A DNA stretch of 64,000 nt from positions 6,968,501 through 7,032,500 of the forward strand of contig NZ_CP073720.1 of NCBI RefSeq assembly GCF_025137375.1, written 5' to 3'. Source of the stretch: Dactylosporangium fulvum. Its GTDB lineage: Bacteria; Actinomycetota; Actinomycetes; Mycobacteriales; Micromonosporaceae. Below are positions 8,210 through 16,542 of this stretch, piece by piece. A model generated the notes under the pieces. That model did not search any database and had not been told where the DNA came from. It saw only the letters and a program-made list of their open reading frames with translations. The translations under genes were made by a program, and so were the position numbers. Each line of letters starts with the position of its first letter. Position 1 is the stretch's first letter.

Positions 8210-9235
8210 TCAGGCCGACGTCGCGGCGTCGTACCGCCCGTCCCGAGACGGACGGCCCCGGCCGGTCAGCCTCACTGCGTGAGCAACGTTGCGCCACCGA
8301 GCTCCGGCGGCCAGGACCGCGGCGAGCAGCACACTGCCGCGGACGATGTCGAAGACGTAGGGCGAGGCGCCGGAGAAGACCAGGCCGGTCTGGACGGTTG
8401 TGAGCACAAGGGCTCCCAGAACGGTGCCGCCGATGCTTCCCCGCCCGCCGAACAGGGTCGTTCCTCCCAGGACCACCGCCGTGATGACCGTCAGCTCGTA
8501 GCCTTGGCCGATAGACGGCTGCACGGCGCCGAGGCGCGCGGTCTGGGTGAGGGAAGCGACGGCGGCCAGCAGGCCGGCCAGCGCGTACACCCCCACGAGC
8601 ACTCCGCGGACCGGCAGGCCGGCGTTGGCCGCCGCGTCTGCGTTGGAACCCACCGCCTGGACGTACCTGCCGAACGTCGTACGGCTGAAGACGAAGCCCC
8701 CGGCAAGCGCCACGGCCGCCGCGAGCAGGACCGGCGTCGGCACGCCGAGCAGACTTCCGGTGCCGATGCCGCGCAGTTTCGCGGGCAGCTCGATGTTCTG
8801 CTGACCGGTGATGTGACCGCCCGCACCGCGGAACACCTGCATCGCGGCGAGGGTGACGATGAGCGCGGGTACCTGGGTGAACGCGACCGCGACACCGTTG
8901 AGCAGGCCCATGAGGACACCCGCCGCGCAGATGACGGCGAAGACCACGGCAGCGGGAAGGCCGACGATGGCCCGGCTGGACTCGATCGCCGCCGCGAGGA
9001 ACAGCATCGACCCGACGGACAGGTCGATCCCGGCCGTCATGATCACATATGTCATGCCGACGGCGGCGATGATCAGCGGGCTCGCCTGAACAGCGATGTT
9101 GCGGAAATTGGCCACCGTGGCGAACCCCTGGTAGGAGCCCGCCAGCGCGATCAACAGGATCACCAGCACCGGCAGCAACGGTTCACGTCGGACGGCCGCG
9201 CGGAGCCGCCGGTGGACGTCGGTCGCCCGGTTCAC
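8210..9235 (-). CDS. Ribose/rhamnose-type ABC transporter permease
   Basis: 341 residues from a GTG that overlaps the ATPase stop (GTGA); upstream in-frame sequence is the ATPase gene in another frame. It is a BPD_transp_2 permease with TAGIDLSVGSMLF and VVLGGTTLFGGRGS motifs and about ten membrane segments. It pairs with the 6111-7169 permease. The short overlaps with the ATPase indicate co-translation and 1:1 subunit supply. Confidence 0.93.
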   Translation of the reverse strand: MNRATDVHRRLRAAVRREPLLPVLVILLIALAGSYQGFATVANFRNIAVQASPLIIAAVGMTYVIMTAGIDLSVGSMLFLAAAIESSRAIVGLPAAVVFAVICAAGVLMGLLNGVAVAFTQVPALIVTLAAMQVFRGAGGHITGQQNIELPAKLRGIGTGSLLGVPTPVLLAAAVALAGGFVFSRTTFGRYVQAVGSNADAAANAGLPVRGVLVGVYALAGLLAAVASLTQTARLGAVQPSIGQGYELTVITAVVLGGTTLFGGRGSIGGTVLGALVLTTVQTGLVFSGASPYVFDIVRGSVLLAAVLAAGARWRNVAHAVRLTGRGRPSRDGRYDAATSA

Positions 9236-10737
9236 GGTGCACCACCCGTGGCGAGCCGGATCACGGTTTCCTGGGTGGCCTGCGATCGGTCGAGAACGCC
9301 GGCGAGGCGGCCGTCGTGCATGACCCCGACGCGATGGCTGAGCCCGAGTACCTCCTCCATCTCCGAACTGATCAGCAGTATCGACGAGCCGGCACGGGCG
9401 AGATCGACGAGCAGCCGGTAGATCTCGGCCTTGGCGCCCACGTCGATGCCACGGGTCGGCTCGTCGAGGATGATCAGACCGGGCCGTCTCACCAGCCACT
9501 TGCCGAGGACCACCTTCTGCTGGTTGCCGCCGCTCAGCGATCCGCCGCCGGCGCCAAGACCACCGCGGGCGACCAGATGCACCCTGCTCGCCAGCTCCTC
9601 GGTCATGCGACGCTCGCTGCCGCTGTCGAGCCATCCGGTCCGGCGGGGCCGGCAGACCGAGTCGAGGTCGACGATGGACAGGCTCTCGCGGATGGGTCTG
9701 TCGAGGAATAGCCCTTCGTGCCGTCGATCCTCGGTGACGAACGCCATCCCGGCCTCGATGCAGGCGCGGACATCGCCGCGCCGCAACGGCCGTCCGCCCA
9801 CTTCGATCCGGCCGATGTGGCCGGCCAGGCCGAAGATCGCGCGAGCGACCTCGGTGCGGCCCGAGCCCATCAGTCCGGCCAGGCCGAAGATCTCCCCCTC
9901 GGCGATGTCGAACGAGACACCCGACACCTTGGCGCCGTCTCCCAGGTCGCGCACCGACAACGTCTTCGTGTTCCGAGGCGGTGCGAGCGGCGGGTAGCCT
10001 TGCGCGAGCTCCCGCCCCACCATGAGTGATTCGAGCGCGGCACGGTCGAGCTCGCCGGTCGGCCGGTCCGCCACGACGCGCCCGTCGCGCATGACCACGA
10101 CACGCTGGCTGAGCCTGGCGATCTCCTCGAGGTAATGCGAGATGTAGAGGACAGCGACGCCATCGGCGCGCAGCTGTTCCACGATCCCCATGATCAGTTC
10201 ACGCTCGACGAGGTTCAACGACGCGGTCGGCTCGTCGAACACGATCGCGCGCGGGTCGGCGGCCAGTGCCTTGGCGATCTCCACCAGCTGGCGCTGCCCG
10301 GCGGACAGGTCACGAACGATCGCCTCCGGGCCGAAGCCGGCACCGACGCGCCGGAGCACGGGTGCGGCGGTGCGCCGCAACTGTCCGGGACGGACCGTCG
10401 CGCGGCCGGGGGCCCGAAGCCGGTCGATGAGGATGTTCTCGGCGACGGTGAGATCCGGAAACAGGCTGGTCTCCTGATGTACCGTGGCAACGCCGGAGTG
10501 CTTGGCGCTGCCGACCCCGTCGGCCGCCGGCGCGCCGCTGAAGCTCACCCGGCCGGAGTCGGGCCGCAGGGTTCCGCCGATGATGTTCTTGATGGTGGAC
10601 TTGCCGGCACCGTTCTCTCCGACCAGCGCGACGACCTCGCCGCTGGAGACGGTGAACGAGACGCCGTCCACGGCGGTGATACCGCCGAACGACTTCGACA
10701 CGTTGGCGACCGCGATCGCCGGCGCCGGATGCACCAC
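9232..10737 (-). CDS. Sugar ABC transporter ATPase with two ABC domains (RbsA/XylG type)
   Basis: About 501 residues from a GTG at 10737, the normal family length. The longer open frame to 11073 has no homologous content. Domain 1 has Walker A GENGAGKS, signature LSAGQRQ and Walker B AIVFDEPTAS. Domain 2 has the degenerate Walker A GLMGSGRT that is normal in this family, signature LSGGNQQK and Walker B LIILDEPTRGID. It powers uptake through the two downstream permeases. No strong Shine-Dalgarno is visible, and a start at 10734 is equally possible. The 520-bp divergent spacer upstream contains a perfect palindrome (10945-10967). Confidence 0.92.
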   Translation of the reverse strand: MVHPAPAIAVANVSKSFGGITAVDGVSFTVSSGEVVALVGENGAGKSTIKNIIGGTLRPDSGRVSFSGAPAADGVGSAKHSGVATVHQETSLFPDLTVAENILIDRLRAPGRATVRPGQLRRTAAPVLRRVGAGFGPEAIVRDLSAGQRQLVEIAKALAADPRAIVFDEPTASLNLVERELIMGIVEQLRADGVAVLYISHYLEEIARLSQRVVVMRDGRVVADRPTGELDRAALESLMVGRELAQGYPPLAPPRNTKTLSVRDLGDGAKVSGVSFDIAEGEIFGLAGLMGSGRTEVARAIFGLAGHIGRIEVGGRPLRRGDVRACIEAGMAFVTEDRRHEGLFLDRPIRESLSIVDLDSVCRPRRTGWLDSGSERRMTEELASRVHLVARGGLGAGGGSLSGGNQQKVVLGKWLVRRPGLIILDEPTRGIDVGAKAEIYRLLVDLARAGSSILLISSEMEEVLGLSHRVGVMHDGRLAGVLDRSQATQETVIRLATGGAP

Positions 10738-11257
10738 GGTCAGCTCGCCGTCGAGATGGTCGCGACCCGACGACGAGCACGCCGCCGCTGACCGCAGGTG
10801 CCCCGCGCATCGTCGCCGAACCAGCGGCGGTGCTCGAACATCAGATGCCTCCAGTTCACGTCGGGTCTCGGCCGTATCCGGGCTCAAGGTGCAGCCGACG
10901 TTACGCCCGGCGATCATGCCGGTGAAGCGCATGTTTCGGCAGGTGCCGATCCGAAATTCGGATCGGCCCTTCGCCTTTCGCGCCATTGCCGTACGGCCGG
11001 CCGTGTGCCGTTTTTCGCCCGCAGCCCGGCCTGCAACTATTCGCGATACGGATGATGCCGTTCTGTTACTCACGCTTCGCCGGAGAAGCCCGGCGACCTA
11101 TGGTCGACGGCATGACGCTCCCGCTTCGAGTCGCGGAATCCGGGCTCGGTCGATTTCCAGACAAGCACGAAAGAATCGCCTGCCGATTCGAGGCGGCCGC
11201 ATTCGACGGCGATGCTTCCGCATGCCTCGCAGCGAACGCCGGCCGGCGGGAACTTTC
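10738..11257. other. Divergent intergenic region between sugar ABC operon and dehydratase operon
   Basis: 520 bases with no convincing gene. Open frames here are arginine/alanine-rich shadows without ribosome-binding sites. It holds a 23-bp perfect palindrome (listed separately) and must contain the promoters of both divergent operons, but I could not place clear -35/-10 pairs. Confidence 0.6.
10945..10967. promoter_or_regulatory. Perfect 23-bp palindrome, candidate operator
   Basis: Arms GCCGATCCGAA and TTCGGATCGGC flank a single A. It lies 208 bases before the ABC ATPase start and 291 before uxaA, in the only spacer serving both operons. The nearby LysR (14964) or another regulator could bind it. 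Confidence 0.6.
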
Positions 11258-12790
11258 ATGACGACAGCCGCGCCGACCGACGTCGTGGAGCCGCTGGTGC
11301 CGATGGCGGGGGTGGACGACGTCGGGCTGGTGCTCACCGACGTCGGCCGCGGGGCGCTGGTCCGGACCGCCGTCGGCGTGGTCACCGCGGTCGACGACAT
11401 CCCGGCCGGTCACAAGGTTGCCATCCGGGCCATCGCCGCCGGCGCGCCGGTGCACAAGTACGGCGAGGTGATCGGCTCAGCCAGGCAGGACATCCCGCCG
11501 GGAGCCCACGTACACCTGCACAACCTCGGAGTCGGGCAGCACACCGCGGGCAACTCCGTGTTCCGGGGCTCGACGGCGGCGTGGAGCCCGCCGGCCGCAG
11601 CGACACGCGAGCACTTCCTGGGCTACCGCCGCGCCGACGGCCGAGCGGCGACACGCAACTACATCGCCGTGCTGCCGACCGTCAACTGCTCGGCGACGGT
11701 GGCCCGCATGGTCGCGCAGACCGCCAACGCCGCGCATGCCGGTGTTCCCGGGCTGGACGGCGTGATCGCGCTGACGCACGACCTGGGCTGTGGCATGGCC
11801 GAGGGTACCGCCGGCGACGACATCCTGCGGCGCACGCTGCGCGGGTACGCCGGGCATGCGAACATCGCCGCGGTGCTGACGATCAGCCTCGGCTGCGAGA
11901 TCAACCAGCCGGAGAACGTCTTCGGCGAAGACATCCCCGCCGAGACACTCGGTATCCAGGACCTGGGCGGGACGGCAGCCACCGTCAACGCCGCACTGGA
12001 CCGTATCGCGGCGATGGTTCCAGGCGTCGCGGCCCTGCGGCGCGAACCCGTTCCGGTCTCCGAGCTGGTGCTGGGGCTGCAGTGCGGGGGCAGCGACGCG
12101 TACTCGGGCCTGACCGCCAACCCGACGCTCGGCGTGGCGGCCGACCTTCTGGTCGCGGCAGGCGGCCGGGTCATCCTCGGCGAAACTCCCGAGATCTACG
12201 GGGCCGAGCACCTGCTGCGCAACAGGGCCGCCACACCCGAGGTCGGCCGGCGCATCGACGAGTTGATCGTCTGGTGGCAGGAGTACACGACACGCAACGA
12301 CGCCGCACTGGACAGCAATCCTTCCAAGGGCAACAAGGCCGGCGGCATCACGACGATCTGGGAGAAGTCGTTGGGGGCGGTCCTCAAGGCCGGCACCAGT
12401 CCCGTCAACGACGTCGTCGCCTACGCCGAACCGGTCACCGCCGCCGGACTGACCTTCATGGACACCCCCGGCTACGACCCGGTGTCGGCGACGGGCATGG
12501 TGGCGGGCGGGGCGAACCTGCTGGCGTTCACCACCGGCCGCGGCTCGGTGTTCGGGTCCCGCCCCACGCCGTGCTTCAAGATCAGCACAACCTCCCAGCT
12601 GTTCGCCCGCATGCGCGGCGACATGGATTTCGACGCCGGCCCCGCGATGTCGCGGGACGAACAGATCCACTATGGAACCCTCGTGTTCGAAGCCCTGGTG
12701 GACATGGCTTCCGGTACACCGAGCAAGTCCGAAACGCTCGGCTTCGGCACCGAGGAGATCGTGCCGTGGCGGATGGGAGCCGTCGTATGA
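11258..12790 (+). CDS. uxaA: UxaA-family altronate/sugar-acid dehydratase
   Basis: 510 residues starting MTTAAPTD; the open frame further upstream is not conserved-looking. The N-terminal ~90 residues form a SAF domain. After a linker come the large UxaA/GarD segments: a cysteine-histidine metal region (LTHDLGCGMAEG, LTISLGCEINQ), LQCGGSDAYSG and a C-terminal FKISTTSQLF. Family members dehydrate sugar acids (altronate, galactarate, and in some bacteria fuconate-like acids) to 2-keto-3-deoxy acids, using iron. It heads a plus-strand operon with two SDR genes. Because the neighbouring lactonase is of fucono/rhamnono type, the substrate may not be altronate. Confidence 0.9.
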   Translation: MTTAAPTDVVEPLVPMAGVDDVGLVLTDVGRGALVRTAVGVVTAVDDIPAGHKVAIRAIAAGAPVHKYGEVIGSARQDIPPGAHVHLHNLGVGQHTAGNSVFRGSTAAWSPPAAATREHFLGYRRADGRAATRNYIAVLPTVNCSATVARMVAQTANAAHAGVPGLDGVIALTHDLGCGMAEGTAGDDILRRTLRGYAGHANIAAVLTISLGCEINQPENVFGEDIPAETLGIQDLGGTAATVNAALDRIAAMVPGVAALRREPVPVSELVLGLQCGGSDAYSGLTANPTLGVAADLLVAAGGRVILGETPEIYGAEHLLRNRAATPEVGRRIDELIVWWQEYTTRNDAALDSNPSKGNKAGGITTIWEKSLGAVLKAGTSPVNDVVAYAEPVTAAGLTFMDTPGYDPVSATGMVAGGANLLAFTTGRGSVFGSRPTPCFKISTTSQLFARMRGDMDFDAGPAMSRDEQIHYGTLVFEALVDMASGTPSKSETLGFGTEEIVPWRMGAVV

Positions 12791-12860
12791 CCGCCGACGT
12801 CCCGCCCGCGCGTCCCGGGCCGCCGCCGAACCAGTTCCGCTCAGCACGAGAGGTCCCACG

Positions 12861-13622
12861 ATGAGATTCAGCGACAAGGTTGCCGTGGTCACCGGCGCCG
12901 ATTCCGGCATCGGCCGGGCTACCGCGACGCGCCTGCTGGCCGAGGGGGCCACCGTCTACGCCGTCGACGTGCACCACACCGACCCGTGGCAGGACCCGGG
13001 CGCCGGGCGCCTGCGTCTGATCAACCTCGACGTCGCCGATCCCACCGCCCCCGAGCAGCTCGTGACCCGACTGCGCGACGACGACCAGCGCGTCGACGTG
13101 CTGGCCAACGTCGCAGGCATCCTGCGCATCGCTCCCTTCCTGGAGGTCAGCCGCGACGACTGGGACCGTGTGCTCGCGGTGAACCTGACCGGCGCGTTCT
13201 TCCTGAGCCAGGCCGTCGCCCGCGTCATGGTCGACAACAAGACCGCGGGGCGCATCGTCAACGTCTCGTCGGTCCACGCCGTGGTCTCCGAGCCGAACGC
13301 GGCGCCCTACACGGCGACCAAGGGCGGACTGGAGGCCATGACCCGCACGATGGCATCCGAGCTCGCGCCCTACGGCATCACCGCGAACTGCGTGCGCCCC
13401 GGCGCCACCAGGACCAGGATGAGCGAGCCCATCTACACCCCGCAGATCGTCCGATCGTTGCAGGCGAAGATTCCGCTGGGCACGATCGCGCCGCCGGAGT
13501 GGGTGGCCTCGGCCGTCTGCTACCTCGCCTCCGACGAGGCGTGCTACACCACCGGCGCCTGTCTTGACGTCGACGGCGGATACGCCATGGACGGCTCGCT
13601 GCCCGGGACGGCGTACTCATGA
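12861..13622 (+). CDS. Short-chain dehydrogenase/reductase
   Basis: 253 residues, ATG preceded by GAGAGG. It is a classical SDR: cofactor motif TGADSGIG (11-18), NVAG, and catalytic Ser136/137, Tyr150 and Lys154 (YTATK). Asp36 after the second strand suggests NAD preference. It probably oxidises a sugar (first step) or a keto-deoxy sugar acid in the pathway encoded with the UxaA dehydratase. Its 3' end overlaps the next SDR gene (ATGA). Confidence 0.9.
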   Translation: MRFSDKVAVVTGADSGIGRATATRLLAEGATVYAVDVHHTDPWQDPGAGRLRLINLDVADPTAPEQLVTRLRDDDQRVDVLANVAGILRIAPFLEVSRDDWDRVLAVNLTGAFFLSQAVARVMVDNKTAGRIVNVSSVHAVVSEPNAAPYTATKGGLEAMTRTMASELAPYGITANCVRPGATRTRMSEPIYTPQIVRSLQAKIPLGTIAPPEWVASAVCYLASDEACYTTGACLDVDGGYAMDGSLPGTAYS

Positions 13623-14419
13623 CGCCTCCGGCGGGCCGGCCGGGCGAAGCAGCGCCGGGCCGGCCTCGGCGAGCGGTCGCCCTGGTGACCGGGGCCGCCT
13701 CCGGCATCGGCCGCGCCACCGCCGTGTCGATGGCCCGCGACGGCTACGAGATCGCCATGGTCGACCTCGACGTCGCCGGCCTCGCCGGGACACGCGCCGA
13801 GATCGAGCGCATCGGCGGCAAGGCGCACGAGTTCACGCTGGACCTGTGCGACCCGCTCGCGGTCGGCTCGGTCACCCGGGAGATCGCGGTGACCATCGGC
13901 GCCCCGGAGGTGCTGGTGAACGTGGCCGGCATCGGCGTGGCCGCGACCGTGCTGGAAACCAGCGACGAGGACTGGAGCCGTGTCCTGGCGGTGAACCTCA
14001 CGGGCCCCTTCCTCACGACACGGGCGACGCTGCCGTTGATGCTCGATCGAGGCAGCGGTGTGATCGTCAACATCGCCTCGGTGGGCGGCCTGGTCGGGCT
14101 CGCCCGCCGAGCCGCGTACTGCGCTTCCAAGGCCGGCCTGATCGGACTCACCAAGGCGATCGCCGTGGACCACGCCCGGGACGGCATCCGCTGCGTGGCC
14201 ATCTGTCCCGGTACCGTGGAAACCGAATGGATCGGAAAAATCCTCGCCAACGCCCCGGATCCGGCCGCCGCCCGCGACGCGATGGCGGCCCGGCAGCTCG
14301 ACGGGCGCATGGGAACGCCGGACGAGATCGCCGCGATGGTTTCGTTCGTCGCCGGTCCGGAGGGCCGGTTCATCAACGGGACGGCTCTCGTCATCGACGG
14401 CGGGATGACTGCGGCATGA
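13619..14419 (+). CDS. Short-chain dehydrogenase/reductase, 2-keto-3-deoxy-sugar-acid dehydrogenase-like
   Basis: 266 residues with a Pro/Gly-rich N-terminal extension of about 18 residues before the Rossmann strand. Motifs: TGAASGIG (24-31), NVAG, Ser154, Tyr167 and Lys171 (YCASK); Asp49 suggests NAD. Overall it resembles the SDRs that oxidise 2-keto-3-deoxy-L-fuconate/rhamnonate. It overlaps both neighbours by four bases, so it is translated as part of a tight operon. Substrate inferred from context only. Confidence 0.87.
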   Translation: MTPPAGRPGEAAPGRPRRAVALVTGAASGIGRATAVSMARDGYEIAMVDLDVAGLAGTRAEIERIGGKAHEFTLDLCDPLAVGSVTREIAVTIGAPEVLVNVAGIGVAATVLETSDEDWSRVLAVNLTGPFLTTRATLPLMLDRGSGVIVNIASVGGLVGLARRAAYCASKAGLIGLTKAIAVDHARDGIRCVAICPGTVETEWIGKILANAPDPAAARDAMAARQLDGRMGTPDEIAAMVSFVAGPEGRFINGTALVIDGGMTAA

Positions 14420-14967
14420 CCGCCGCGGCAGTCGCCGACGGTCCCACGATCGCCGCCGATCTGGGCCGCATCGTCGGGGCGTCGAACGTGGAGATCCGTC
14501 CGGCGGCCCTGGTGCCCTACCGGACGGATGCCACGTTCGGCTTCGCCGGCACACCATGGGCCGCCGTCAGCACGCTGCCCGGTGCACGGGTGGTGTCCGA
14601 CCAGGGCCGCTGCGGCGCGCTGCACGCCCGCATCGGTCTGCAGGACTCCTGCCACCTTCGCAACGGGCTGGGCGTGCGGGACGCGCCCCGCGCAGTGCTC
14701 GACATGCTCGGCGACTACGTCGAGATCCCCGGCGCGGGCGACTGCCGCGGCGCCGCCGGCACGTACGCCATCCTCCGCCGACGCGACAGCCAGCGGGTCC
14801 TCGCCGCGAAACTGGCCGCGCCGGCCGATCTGGACCTAGACTTCCTGGTCATGGTCAATCCGGGAGGCCAGCGCCAGCTGACGACGGCGGTTCGTCGCGC
14901 CGGGCTGCGCACCAAGGTGGTGCACCTGGCCGAGATCGTCGCCTCGGCACAGGATGACCACCGATGA
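14416..14967 (+). pseudogene. GlcD-GlcF fusion remnant (internal deletion)
   Basis: The open frame encodes 183 residues that do not form one normal protein. Residues 1-55 match the start of FAD-linked GlcD-type oxidases (PAALVPYRTDATFGFAGTPW). From about residue 65 the sequence becomes the C-terminal end of the GlcF-type iron-sulfur subunit (QDSCHLRNGLGV.., then DCRGAAGTYAIL.. and a GNPG-like MVNPGGQ). Everything between is missing: the FAD-binding core and both ferredoxin motifs. The simplest reading is an in-frame deletion joining two neighbouring genes near 14580-14620. The original pair would oxidise glycolate or lactate, the latter an expected end product of deoxysugar breakdown. The frame is intact and overlaps both neighbours, so it may still be translated. 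Confidence 0.75.
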
Positions 14968-15962
14968 GCGCTCCCGAGGAACCCGACGACCTCGACCCGG
15001 TCGCGTTGACCCCACGCGACCCCAGGGACGCCATGTCGCTGCAAACCGCCTGGTTGCGCAGCTTTCTCGCAGTGGCGGACAAAGGTGGCTTCGGCGCCGC
15101 CACCCTCGCGCTGCACCTGTCGCAGTCCCGGGTCAGCGCCCACATCGCGGCGCTGGAGCACGCCCTCGGCGTGACACTGTTCGATCGCAAGGCACGGCCG
15201 ATCTGCACGACCGCGGCCGGGGAACTGTTCCGCGGCCACGCCATGGCGGCCATGCTGGAACTGCAGCGTGGCATCGAAGCGGTTCGCAGCACGCTCGACA
15301 ACATCGTCGCACACGTGACCATCGGCAGCTACCCCAGCGTCAGCTCGACCTACCTGCCCGCGGTGCTGCGGGAACTGCAGGCCGAACACCCCGGCGTCAC
15401 CGTCGAACTGCACGAAGGAACCGCCGCGACGCTGGAGGAGATGGTCGCCTGCGGAACCGTCGATCTGGCCTTCCGGCCGCTGCTGCCGAAAATGCGCGAG
15501 ACCACACTGTGCCATCGCACGATCTGGCACGAGGACATCGTCGTGGTCATGCGCGAGAACGACCCCCTTGCCCAGCAGGCGTCGGTCAGTGTCGAGGATG
15601 TCCTGGCCCGGCCGCTGATCGGCAATCCGGCCGGCGCCGAGGAGGACGGCGGCGGATTCGACGTTCGCAACACGCTCGGCGAGGCCGCCGGCCGCGCCAA
15701 CATCGTCTACCTGACCGACCAGCCGACGACGCTGGTCGCGCTGGTGCGCGCCGCGTTCGGCATCGGCGTCATCAACCGCCTCGCGCTGCAGACCACCAGC
15801 ACCGAGGGGCTGACCGTCCGCACCATCGACTCACCCACCGCGCATCGCAACGTCGCGCTCTTCTGGATGCGCCGACGGGCGGACAGCGCGGTCGTCAAGG
15901 CGTTCCTCGAAGCCCAGGAGCGGGCCCCGCTACCGGCTGGCGTGCTCCCGATCCGACCGTAG
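14964..15962 (+). CDS. LysR-family transcriptional regulator
   Basis: 332 residues. The N-terminal winged HTH begins around residue 25 (LQTAWLRSFLAVADKGGFGAATLALHLSQSRVSAHI), after a charged, non-homologous 24-residue leader. A start at the internal ATG at 15033 is therefore possible. The C-terminal part is the LysR effector-binding domain. It closes the dehydratase/SDR operon and overlaps the fusion remnant by four bases. It probably controls this operon and perhaps the divergent ABC operon in response to a pathway intermediate. Confidence 0.9.
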   Translation: MSAPEEPDDLDPVALTPRDPRDAMSLQTAWLRSFLAVADKGGFGAATLALHLSQSRVSAHIAALEHALGVTLFDRKARPICTTAAGELFRGHAMAAMLELQRGIEAVRSTLDNIVAHVTIGSYPSVSSTYLPAVLRELQAEHPGVTVELHEGTAATLEEMVACGTVDLAFRPLLPKMRETTLCHRTIWHEDIVVVMRENDPLAQQASVSVEDVLARPLIGNPAGAEEDGGGFDVRNTLGEAAGRANIVYLTDQPTTLVALVRAAFGIGVINRLALQTTSTEGLTVRTIDSPTAHRNVALFWMRRRADSAVVKAFLEAQERAPLPAGVLPIRP

Positions 15963-16120
15963 TGCAAGCAATCACACCGCTGGGACGTGGTTGCCGAGCA
16001 GGAACCTTGTTGTTCGGCCTGGTGCTGCGTGCGAGCCTGCGGGGCTTGCCGCGCTGAACAGCGGACGCGGCTTGTGCAAAGCTTGACGCTCACGTCGGAC
16101 TGCTATGCCGGTGGTGTTCC

Positions 16121-16492
16121 ATGAAGATCGGTGACCTTTCGCGGAAGACTGGCGCCAGTGTGCGTGCGCTGCGCTACTACGAAGAGGAAGGCCTGATCCG
16201 ATCGGTGCGTTGCAGCAACGGGTATCGGGACTTCTGCGACGGCGCCGTGGAGCTCGTACAACAGATCCGCGGATTGATCAGCCATGGCCTGCCGACGCGG
16301 ATCATTCGCGAGATCCTGCCCTACCTCGACAGTCCGTCGAGCCTGCTGCCGCAAGTGCCCTGCACGTACATGCTCGACCAGCTCGCCCGGCAGCGTGAAC
16401 AGCTCGATCGCCGCATCACGAGCCTGATCCGTGACCGCGACGCTGTCGACGCCTACCTGCTGGCGGCGCGACGGGCAGCCGAGAGCGGCTGA
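16121..16492 (+). CDS. MerR-family transcriptional regulator
   Basis: 123 residues. The N-terminal MerR HTH-wing (IGDLSRKTGASVRALRYYEEEGLI) is followed by a coiled-coil dimerisation helix (LARQREQLDRRITSLIRDRDAV). It lacks the Cys cluster of metal-sensing MerR proteins, having a single Cys in its linker, so an organic effector is more likely. It lies 50 bases before the quinone oxidoreductase gene, whose promoter carries a perfect palindrome in a 19-bp spacer, the hallmark of MerR-activated promoters. Confidence 0.92.
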   Translation: MKIGDLSRKTGASVRALRYYEEEGLIRSVRCSNGYRDFCDGAVELVQQIRGLISHGLPTRIIREILPYLDSPSSLLPQVPCTYMLDQLARQREQLDRRITSLIRDRDAVDAYLLAARRAAESG

Positions 16493-16503
16493 AGATCACA
16501 GGC

Positions 16504-16534
16504 TTGACCCTCACGTGGACGTGAGGGTTCTATC
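16504..16534 (+). promoter_or_regulatory. MerR-type promoter with operator in 19-bp spacer
   Basis: -35 TTGACC (16504-16509) and -10 TCTATC (16529-16534) are separated by 19 bases. The palindrome ACCCTCACGT-GG-ACGTGAGGGT (16507-16528) fills the spacer. Transcription would start about 16541, next to the GTG at 16543. Confidence 0.85.
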
Positions 16535-16542
16535 GTCCGAAC

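Noticed and set aside
8186..9421. 411-residue plus-strand open frame
   Set aside because: Antisense to the permease gene, Asp/Arg/Gly-rich composition typical of high-GC shadows.
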